Source: Halioglobus sp. (GTDB lineage: Bacteria; Pseudomonadota; Gammaproteobacteria; Pseudomonadales; Halieaceae). From it: a stretch of 64,000 bases of DNA. The position numbers and the translations under genes were made by a program. The stretch is from contig JAGRIH010000051.1 of assembly GCA_020443345.1 (NCBI GenBank), positions 1-64,000 of the forward strand. The letters run 5' to 3'. Each line of letters opens with the position of its first letter. Position 1 is the stretch's first letter. Shown piece by piece: positions 56,536-64,000 of this stretch. The notes under the pieces were generated by a model. It did not search any database and was not told where the DNA came from. It worked only from the letters and a program-made list of their open reading frames with translations.

Positions 56536-56982
56536 CTACTGGCTTTGCGCGATATCCCGAATACGCTGCACCATCGCACGCAAACCGTTGCCGCGCGTCG
56601 GTGACAGGTGGCGCAGCAGGTCCAGTTGCTCGAAATAACGGTCGATGTCGAAGCTCAGCACCTCCTCTGGTGTCTTGTTGTTGTAGGCGGCCAGCACTAC
56701 GCCGAGCAGGCCCTTGACAATGAAGGCATCGCTGTCCACCGCCAGTTGCAGGCGGCCCTCCTCCATGCGGGTGTCGATCCACACCTGGCTCTGGCAGCCG
56801 CGCACCAGGCGGTCGGGCGTGTGCAGGTTGTCGGGCAGTGCGGGCAGTTCCCGGCCCAGCTCGATAAGGTACTTGTAGCGCTCCTCCCAGTTGTCGAAAA
56901 AGCCCAGCGTGTCGAGGATGTCCTCGCTGCAAATCCTGTGTCCAAAGGGATTGTCTATCCGGGCAGTGCTGGCGTCGGGCAT
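56536..56982 (-). CDS. sufE: SufE cysteine desulfurase activator
   Basis: The protein has 148 residues. It accepts the persulfide sulfur from SufS on Cys63 in the motif VRGCQSQVW and passes it on for Fe-S cluster assembly. Family features are FDNWEERYKYLIELGRELP and the C-terminal RHLSPTRGNGLRAMVQRI. The ATG at 56982 has no strong ribosome-binding site, and the gene lies 34 nt after sufT, the last of the operon. Confidence 0.93.
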   Translation of the reverse strand: MPDASTARIDNPFGHRICSEDILDTLGFFDNWEERYKYLIELGRELPALPDNLHTPDRLVRGCQSQVWIDTRMEEGRLQLAVDSDAFIVKGLLGVVLAAYNNKTPEEVLSFDIDRYFEQLDLLRHLSPTRGNGLRAMVQRIRDIAQSQ

Positions 56983-57016
56983 TGGCAAATACTCGCGAAA
57001 ACGTACGGTGTCGGCG

Positions 57017-57559
57017 TCAGTAAAACATGCCGGTGGCAAGTTGCGCTTCCTCCGACATCATCTCGCGCTGCCAGGGCGGATCGAATACCAGTTCGACCAC
57101 CACCTTGCGTACATTGGGTACCTGGGCGACGCGGTATTCCACGTCGCCGACCAGCACCGGCCCCATGCCGCAACCCGGTGCGGTCAGTGTCATGCGGATA
57201 TCCACCCGCCCCAGCTGCTGGTCGACGACCACGCTGTAGATCAGGCCGAGGTTTACCAGATCGACCGGGATCTCCGGATCGTAAATCGTATGCAGCGCCT
57301 CCCATACCTGCTGCTCGTCAATCTGCCCGTCCGGCGGTTGCGGAAAGTCGAGGCGGGTCGGTTCGAAGCCGATAGCGTCGGCGTCGGTGCCGTCTATGCG
57401 CACCATGTTGCCGTTGTACACCACTGTGTAATTGCCCCCCAACGCCTGGGTGAGGGTGACGAAGGTGTGTGCCGGAATGGTGACCGGATCGCCCACCGGC
57501 ACCAGACGCCCGGGGCATGCCCGGGTGGTGGTCAAGACTGTGCGTTCCTGGGCGCTCAT
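57017..57559 (-). CDS. sufT: SufT, Fe-S cluster assembly/maturation factor
   Basis: The protein has 180 residues. After a beta-rich N-terminal part there is a DUF59/MIP18 domain with TIYDPEIPVDLVNLGLIYSV, LTAPGCGMGP and VELVFDPPW, plus the tail MMSEEAQLATGMF. SufT is needed for Fe-S maturation under high demand and replaces or assists other carriers. The start at 57559 follows GGAG at 7 nt. Confidence 0.93.
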   Translation of the reverse strand: MSAQERTVLTTTRACPGRLVPVGDPVTIPAHTFVTLTQALGGNYTVVYNGNMVRIDGTDADAIGFEPTRLDFPQPPDGQIDEQQVWEALHTIYDPEIPVDLVNLGLIYSVVVDQQLGRVDIRMTLTAPGCGMGPVLVGDVEYRVAQVPNVRKVVVELVFDPPWQREMMSEEAQLATGMFY

Positions 57560-57563
57560 GGGC

Positions 57564-57920
57564 TCACTCCACGCTGAAACTTTCGCCACAGCCGCATGCG
57601 GCTGTGACATTTGGGTTGTTGAAGGTCACGCTGCGGTTGATGCCTTCGCGGGTATAGTCGATCCGGGTACCGCGCAAATAGGACAGGGCCGCGGGCTCCA
57701 GGTAGAGGCTGACACCGTTGTCGAGCTCGATCAGCACATCGCCTTCGCGGCCCGCCGGCACCTCGTCCATGACATACTTGAATCCGGTGCAGCCGCTTTC
57801 GCGGACGCTGATGCGCACTCCGGACAGCCCCTTGGCGCTCAGACTGGTACGAAAGTGCTCCGCCGCCGCCGGGGTGACCGTTACCGGTGCATTCTTGACA
57901 TCAAATGTTTCGACACTCAT
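57564..57920 (-). CDS. sufA: A-type Fe-S carrier (SufA/IscA/ErpA family)
   Basis: The protein has 118 residues with the three invariant cysteines Cys44 (ESGCTGF), Cys109 and Cys111 (CGCGESF). It receives clusters from SufBCD and delivers them to apoproteins. The start at 57920 is 11 nt after the sufS stop. Named sufA from context; by sequence alone it could be called an IscA/ErpA-type protein. Confidence 0.9.
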   Translation of the reverse strand: MSVETFDVKNAPVTVTPAAAEHFRTSLSAKGLSGVRISVRESGCTGFKYVMDEVPAGREGDVLIELDNGVSLYLEPAALSYLRGTRIDYTREGINRSVTFNNPNVTAACGCGESFSVE

Positions 57921-57931
57921 CGTCTGGCCCT

Positions 57932-59185
57932 CTAGCAAAACAGGCTCCTGGCCTTGCGGATGCCGTCAAACAGGCGGACGACATCTTCGCGTGTATTGTA
58001 AATCGAATAGGAGGCCCGCACCGTGCCCGGAATGCCAAAGCGTTCCATCAGCGGCTGGGCGCAGTGGTGCCCGGTGCGCACCGCGATACCCTGTTGATCC
58101 AGCAGCATGCCCACGTCGGAGGGATGGATGCCCTCCAGCAGGAAGCTGAAAATGCCTGCGGCGTCGCGCGGTGCGCCGATGCGCCGCAATCCCTCCACTG
58201 CATCGGCCAATTCCAGCGTGAGTCGCAGCAGTGCCGCCTCGTGTTCGGCCGCCGCCACCCGATCGATACCGGCCAGGTAGTCGACGGCCGCCGCCAGGCC
58301 GATCGCCCCGCCTATATTGGGGGTGCCGGCCTCGAATTTAAAGGGGAGCTGGTTGTAGCTGGTGCCGGCAAAACTGACGGTCTCTATCATCTCGCCGCCG
58401 CCCTGGTAGGGGGGCATGGCCTCCAGCAGGGTTTCGCGGCCCCACAGGACACCGATACCCGTGGGTGCAAACAGTTTGTGACCCGAGAACGCGTAAAAAT
58501 CGCAGCCCAGTGACTGCACATCCACCGGCCAGTGCGCCACCGCCTGGGCGCCGTCGACTAGCACCAGGGCGCCGGCCGCTTTAGCGCGCCGGGTGATTTC
58601 CACGACGGGGTTTACCGTGCCGATGGCGTTGGATACATGATTGACCGCCACCAGTTTCACCCGTTCATCCAGCAGGGCGTCCAGCGCATCCAGATCGATA
58701 TCGCCGGCCTCTTCCACTGGTACCGGGACCACCTCGGCCCCGGTGGCCTGCGCCACGAGCTGCCAGGGTACGATGTTGGAGTGGTGCTCCAGCCAGGACA
58801 CCAGCACCCGGTCGCCCGGCCGCAGGACGCTGCGCCCCCAGGATTGCGCCACCAGGTTGATGGCCTCAGTGGTGCCGCGGGTCCAGACCACCTGCTGCGC
58901 GCCGGGGCTGTTGATAAACGCGGCTAGCGTGATACGCGCCTGTTCGAACAACTGCGTGGCCCGGTCGCTGAGCGTGTGCACTCCGCGGTGCACGTTCGCG
59001 TTGTCGCGGCGGTAGTAACCGGCCACCGCCTCGATAACACAGTCCGGCTTCTGTGTGGTGGCGGCGTTGTCGAGGTAGACCAGCGGGTGACCGTTGACCT
59101 GCTGATTCAGGATCGGAAAATCACCGCGCACCCGGGCGGCATCGAAGCCGTCGAGCCGTGCGCTGGCCTGGGATTGCGCGCTCAT
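57932..59185 (-). CDS. sufS: SufS cysteine desulfurase
   Basis: The protein has 417 residues and belongs to the PLP-dependent group II desulfurases. The cofactor lysine is Lys237 in FSGHKLFAPTG, and the persulfide cysteine is Cys375 in AVRTGHHCAQP. The start at 59185 is chosen because the upstream extension overlaps sufD in a shadow frame and lacks family similarity. Its ATGA overlaps the sufD stop. It supplies sulfur to SufE and SufBCD. Confidence 0.95.
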   Translation of the reverse strand: MSAQSQASARLDGFDAARVRGDFPILNQQVNGHPLVYLDNAATTQKPDCVIEAVAGYYRRDNANVHRGVHTLSDRATQLFEQARITLAAFINSPGAQQVVWTRGTTEAINLVAQSWGRSVLRPGDRVLVSWLEHHSNIVPWQLVAQATGAEVVPVPVEEAGDIDLDALDALLDERVKLVAVNHVSNAIGTVNPVVEITRRAKAAGALVLVDGAQAVAHWPVDVQSLGCDFYAFSGHKLFAPTGIGVLWGRETLLEAMPPYQGGGEMIETVSFAGTSYNQLPFKFEAGTPNIGGAIGLAAAVDYLAGIDRVAAAEHEAALLRLTLELADAVEGLRRIGAPRDAAGIFSFLLEGIHPSDVGMLLDQQGIAVRTGHHCAQPLMERFGIPGTVRASYSIYNTREDVVRLFDGIRKARSLFC

Positions 59186-60486
59186 GCCGTGGGCCTCGTC
59201 AGCGCCGGGTCGCGCGCGAAGCGGCGCGCCAGCATCGCACGCAGGTAGTCGCGCAAGGCAGCGTTGCGCACGGTGTCTATGACCTCGTTGATAAACCCGA
59301 AACTGAGCATGGACTGCGCCTCGGTCCGGGAGACGCCGCGGGTGCGCAGGTAGTGCAGGGCGTTCTCGTTGAGCTGCGCCACGGTGGCGCCGTGGGCGCA
59401 CTGTACATCGTCGGCGTAAATTTCCAGTTCCGGCTTGGTGTTTACCTCCGCCCGGGTACTGGTCAGCAGGTTCTTGTTGCTCAGTTCGGCCCGGGTTTTT
59501 TGCGCATCGCGGTGGATGTGGATACGCCCGTTAAAGACCGCCCGCGCCTCATCGGCAATGATGCCGCGAAACGTCTCACTGCTGGTACAGTCGGGCACCC
59601 GGTGCTCGATGCAGGTATGGTAGTCGATATGTTCGCTGCCCCGGGGCAGGTAGACGCCGTTCACCTCGCTGTGCGCGCCCTGCCCGCAGTGCTCGACCAC
59701 CACATCGATACGCTTGAGTTCGCTGCCCAGCCCCAGGTGAAAACTGTTGAAGGTGGACTGCTCCGCCAGGCGCGCATACACTCCGCCCACGTGCAGGTCC
59801 GAGCCCTCCTCCTGGTGCAGGCGGTAGTGCTCCAGGGTCGCGCCGCGCGCCAGCAGCAACTCGCTCACTCCATTGGTAAAGGCCTTGTTGGCATCGCGCA
59901 CACCGGCAAACTGCTCGACCACGGCACAGCTGCTGTCGCTGCCGCACAGCACCAGCAGGCGCTGGTTGACGCTGAACGCCTCGCCCTGGTTGGTGGTCAG
60001 CCAGACCAGGTGCAGCGGCTGCGCCACGCGGTGTCCGGCCGCAATTTCCACAAACACGCCCTCGGCCAGGGAGGCGTCATTCAGAGCGGTAAACAGCGTG
60101 CCGGCCTCACCCGCGGCGCTGCCCAGATACTGGCGAATGTGCGCGGCCTGCGCTGTGCTGGCCTCGCCAAAACGCACCAGTGACACGCCGTCCGGCAATT
60201 CGCTGTCGCTCAGTCGGGCACTGTGATGGCCGTTGATGAATACCTGTCGCGAGCCGACCAGTTGCGGCAGGTCGATGTCGCTCTCGCGCAGTAGCCGCGC
60301 CCCGGCCGCGGCCGGGGCAAAGTGCTCGCGCAGCGCCTGCACACTGGTGTACTTCCAGTTTTCGGTCTTGCGGGTGGGCATGGTGCTGGCTTCCCAGCGG
60401 TCCCGGCCGTCGCGCAGCCAGTCCTGCAGCCAGGCCGGTGCCCGCTGCGCCGCGCTGTCGAGTGATTGCTGCATGAATTCAAACAT
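59182..60486 (-). CDS. sufD: SufD, Fe-S scaffold subunit
   Basis: The protein has 434 residues and forms the right-handed beta-helix partner of SufB and SufC. Features are ENWKYTSVQALREHF near the N-terminus and CAHGATVAQLNENALHYLRT, GVSRTEAQSMLSFGFINEV near the end. It overlaps sufC by a single base and sufS by four bases, indicating coupled translation. Confidence 0.94.
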   Translation of the reverse strand: MFEFMQQSLDSAAQRAPAWLQDWLRDGRDRWEASTMPTRKTENWKYTSVQALREHFAPAAAGARLLRESDIDLPQLVGSRQVFINGHHSARLSDSELPDGVSLVRFGEASTAQAAHIRQYLGSAAGEAGTLFTALNDASLAEGVFVEIAAGHRVAQPLHLVWLTTNQGEAFSVNQRLLVLCGSDSSCAVVEQFAGVRDANKAFTNGVSELLLARGATLEHYRLHQEEGSDLHVGGVYARLAEQSTFNSFHLGLGSELKRIDVVVEHCGQGAHSEVNGVYLPRGSEHIDYHTCIEHRVPDCTSSETFRGIIADEARAVFNGRIHIHRDAQKTRAELSNKNLLTSTRAEVNTKPELEIYADDVQCAHGATVAQLNENALHYLRTRGVSRTEAQSMLSFGFINEVIDTVRNAALRDYLRAMLARRFARDPALTRPTA

Positions 60487-61235
60487 CAGGCGACCTCGTT
60501 CTCCAGCCAGGCGTAACCCTTGGCCTCCAGTTCCAGCGCCAGTGATTTATCGCCGGAACGCGCGATCCGCCCCCCCGCCAGCACGTGCACATGGTCCGGC
60601 TCGATGTAGTTGAGCAGCCGCTGGTAGTGCGTGACCAGTACAAAGGAGCGCTGCGCACTGCGCATGGCGTTGACCCCTCTGGCGACCACCTGCAGCGCGT
60701 CGATATCCAGGCCGCTGTCCGTTTCGTCCATGATCGCCAGCCGCGGCTGCAGCAGCATCATCTGCATCAGTTCGTTGCGCTTTTTTTCGCCGCCGGAGAA
60801 GCCCTCGTTGACCCCGCGCTTGAGAAAGCCGGGATCCAGGTCCACCGCCTTGCTGGTTTCGCGCGCCAGTTTCATAAAACTCACCGCATCCAGAGGCTCT
60901 TCGCCGCGCTGGGTGCGCATGGCGTCGACCGCCGCTTTCATAAATTCCATATTGCTGACCCCGGGTATTTCCACCGGGTACTGGAACGCCAGGAACAGGC
61001 CCAGCCGGGCCCGCTCCTCGGTGTCCAGCGCCAGCAGGTCCTGTCCCAGGAATTCCACAGTGCCGGCGGTAACCGTATAGCCGGGGCGCCCGGCCAGCAC
61101 ATGGCCCAGGGTGCTCTTGCCGGAGCCGTTGGGCCCCATGATGGCGTGCACCTCCCCGGGTTTGACGCTGAGGCTGAGCCCGTTGAGGATGTCCTGGCCC
61201 TCCACGCTGGCGTGCAGGTTGTCTATCTTTAGCAT
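60486..61235 (-). CDS. sufC: SufC, ABC-type ATPase of the Suf complex
   Basis: The protein has 249 residues. It shows Walker A GPNGSGKST (residues 34-42), the family signature FSGGEKKRNELMQMM and Walker B AIMDETDSGLDIDAL. It drives the SufBCD scaffold by ATP hydrolysis in the cytoplasm. The start follows AAGGAG. It lies between sufB and sufD as in most suf operons. Confidence 0.95.
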   Translation of the reverse strand: MLKIDNLHASVEGQDILNGLSLSVKPGEVHAIMGPNGSGKSTLGHVLAGRPGYTVTAGTVEFLGQDLLALDTEERARLGLFLAFQYPVEIPGVSNMEFMKAAVDAMRTQRGEEPLDAVSFMKLARETSKAVDLDPGFLKRGVNEGFSGGEKKRNELMQMMLLQPRLAIMDETDSGLDIDALQVVARGVNAMRSAQRSFVLVTHYQRLLNYIEPDHVHVLAGGRIARSGDKSLALELEAKGYAWLENEVA

Positions 61236-61266
61236 GTCGCTGAATCTCCTTCCGTTTGCGCCCGGT

Positions 61267-62706
<1,440 letters not shown>

Positions 62707-62758
62707 AAATTTCTCACCTCTGGCTGCCGCCGGGCAGCGGTCAATGGGGCGACACGGC

Positions 62759-63244
62759 CTACAGGTTGCTCGCCAGGTTCTGGCTCGCGGCCTGCTCCTT
62801 CTCCCTGGCGCGTGCCTCCTGCCTGCGCGACACGTCGCGAATGTCCTTGCGCCGCACCAGGTCGTCCAGCGAGATGCCCTGCAGGAAGTCCTTGACCTGG
62901 TCGGATAAATCCATCCACAGGTGGTGGGTCAGACAGGTCTCCCCCTCCTGGCAATCGCCGGCGCCGCCACAGCGGGTGGTGTCGGTGTCTTCGTTCACCG
63001 CCGCGATGACCTCGGCCACACTGATTTCCCGCGCCGCGCGCCCCAGGTGGTATCCGCCGCCGGGACCGCGTACACTGCGCACCAGCTCGCGCCGCCGCAA
63101 CTGGGCGAATAGCTGCTCCAGGTAGGACAGCGAGATACCCTGGCGCGAGGAGATCCCGGCCAGGGCAATCGGGCCCTCGTCGCGATGCAGCGCCAGATCC
63201 AGCATGGCGGTAACGGCGTATCTACCCCTGGTGGTCAAGCGCAT
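62759..63244 (-). CDS. iscR: IscR-type Rrf2 regulator of the suf operon
   Basis: The protein has 161 residues. The winged HTH starts [20 protein letters not shown]. The cluster ligands Cys92, Cys98, Cys104 and His107 have exactly the spacing of E. coli IscR. It senses the Fe-S status and represses its own operon when holo. A 25-bp IscR-type box lies 50 nt upstream. The start at 63244 follows GGAG at 9 nt. As the isc operon is not in the window, this protein is probably the main Fe-S regulator here. Confidence 0.94.
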   Translation of the reverse strand: MRLTTRGRYAVTAMLDLALHRDEGPIALAGISSRQGISLSYLEQLFAQLRRRELVRSVRGPGGGYHLGRAAREISVAEVIAAVNEDTDTTRCGGAGDCQEGETCLTHHLWMDLSDQVKDFLQGISLDDLVRRKDIRDVSRRQEARAREKEQAASQNLASNL

Positions 63245-63293
63245 GGCAGTGTCTCCCGAGTGTATGCGGCCTTGAACATGAGGCCAAAGTGCC

Positions 63294-63318
63294 ATACCTT
63301 ACTAAATTAGTCAAGTAT
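63294..63318 (-). promoter_or_regulatory. IscR type-1 box upstream of the suf operon
   Basis: On the minus strand the 25-bp site begins ATACTTGACTAATTTAGT and ends AAGGTAT. It matches the ATAxTTGACTxxwwwAGTxxxxTAT pattern of type-1 IscR sites. The TTGACT inside it probably serves as the -35 element, so holo-IscR binding would block RNA polymerase. It is 50 nt before the iscR start codon. Confidence 0.82.
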
Positions 63319-63393
63319 TAGTGCGGTCGCCTGTGCTCGGGGTTGTCGCTGCGGGGTTGTAGGGAGACACACAGTGCAACCACGGTGATCGTG

Positions 63394-63999
63394 CTAGTAA
63401 TTTCGCCACCGCATTTTTATGTGCTCCTGTCGCGTGGCGATTGCCTCGCGCCGTTGAGCTTCAGTCACTCGCGGGTAGTGTTCAGGAAGCACGCTGTCGA
63501 GGTCATCCAGCTTGACAAGACTGGCTTCCAGTACGGGCAATTGATCCTCCGGGGGATCTACCTGGAACACGAACCTCATCGTGTGAAACCCCCGCTCGAG
63601 CCCCGTCGTGTCCACCCAGCCCTGCACACCCGGATCGGTCGAGGAAATGATGTAGTAGCGCGTCGCAGCGGCGAAAACAGGGTTTTGGAAGCCAGTTAAA
63701 CTGCTCGAGAAGTTCTGCTGATCCGGTCCCTCCATCCAGAGGTTGTTCAGTTGAAAGCCGACATAATAGGGTTCTACCGGCGCGATCATTTTAATGATCA
63801 GGGCTTCATCCGCCTGCAGGTCAAAGATTCCCGATGCATACAATTGTCTGGCACCGGCAACGCCGCCTGCGGTGAATGGAGTGGCGGGCTGGTTAATGCC
63901 ATTTACCGGGACGGACCGTTTTCCATCGCCGTTGCGATCGCCAGTCATTTCCATGGGAAATTCCATTACCAGGTTCCAGAATCGAATCTGCTTGCCTAC
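63394..63999 (-). CDS. DUF1214-like protein, C-terminal part (5' end outside window)
   Basis: The frame is open to the right edge, reading VGKQIRFWNLV before the first internal methionine. About 200 residues are visible. Family features are PYYVGFQLNNLWMEGPDQQN, YYIISSTDPGVQGWVDTTGL and GFHTMRFVFQ, which match the DUF1214 domain (commonly found with DUF1254). The C-terminal tail RREAIATRQEHIKMRWRNY is basic. The function is unknown. Convergence with the suf operon is not seen; both are on the minus strand, separated by the iscR promoter. Confidence 0.68.
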   Translation of the reverse strand, partial: VGKQIRFWNLVMEFPMEMTGDRNGDGKRSVPVNGINQPATPFTAGGVAGARQLYASGIFDLQADEALIIKMIAPVEPYYVGFQLNNLWMEGPDQQNFSSSLTGFQNPVFAAATRYYIISSTDPGVQGWVDTTGLERGFHTMRFVFQVDPPEDQLPVLEASLVKLDDLDSVLPEHYPRVTEAQRREAIATRQEHIKMRWRNY

Positions 64000-64000
64000 T

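Overview
The window is 64 kb of GC-rich, densely coding bacterial chromosome. The gene set suggests a marine or aquatic gammaproteobacterium, possibly of the Halieaceae/Cellvibrionales type. This is an inference from several features: an IscR-headed suf operon with sufT and sufE, several TonB-dependent receptors beside acyl-CoA catabolic genes, a PEP-CTERM protein, and a heavy-metal RND pump. No rRNA, tRNA, CRISPR array or phage module was recognised.

Region by region. (1) 0-8.7 kb looks like a sugar-acid or hydroxy-acid catabolic block: a flavin oxidoreductase cut by the window edge, a UPF0261 protein, a PEP-hydrolase-like TIM barrel, an IlvD/Edd dehydratase, an exported cupin-like protein and a UxaA-family dehydratase. 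A 169-bp hairpin element with 18-bp perfect terminal inverted repeats lies at 3644-3812. (2) 8.7-12.7 kb holds an MDR reductase, a double DUF1330 protein, a decayed Tn3-type transposase end and an AraC regulator. (3) 12.8-21.3 kb is an acyl-CoA degradation cluster: saccharopine-dehydrogenase-like reductase, thiolase, acyl-CoA ligase, acyl-CoA dehydrogenase, SDR, AcuI-like reductase and a second SDR. (4) 21.6-30 kb holds a PEP-CTERM protein, a CzcCBA-type efflux operon with a His/Cys-rich protein, and NnrS with a small partner. (5) 30-33.4 kb is a scar of mobile DNA: a truncated beta-propeller gene, a Tn3-like terminal repeat, a GNAT toxin/DUF1778 antitoxin pair with two matched operators, and a broken Tn3 transposase fused in frame to the tail of a DUF1428 gene, followed by SRPBCC.

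(6) 33.5-56.3 kb is a large amine/amino-acid-type catabolic island. It has an NSS symporter, PhzF, a threonine-aldolase-like lyase, four PLP aminotransferase-fold enzymes, an EamA exporter, a GlcD-like flavoprotein, two TonB receptors, MFS, EthD, TetR, two exported amidohydrolases and a pirin. Three copies of an operator, TTTTAGG-N8-CCTAA, sit in two divergent intergenic regions and tie at least nine of these genes into one regulon. The substrate is not evident. (7) 56.5-63.4 kb is the complete operon iscR-sufB-sufC-sufD-sufS-sufA-sufT-sufE, preceded by a clear IscR-type box. A DUF1214-like gene runs off the right edge.

The strongest candidates for something undescribed are the toxin-antitoxin/Tn3 transposase pair with duplicated operators and the PLP-enzyme regulon.
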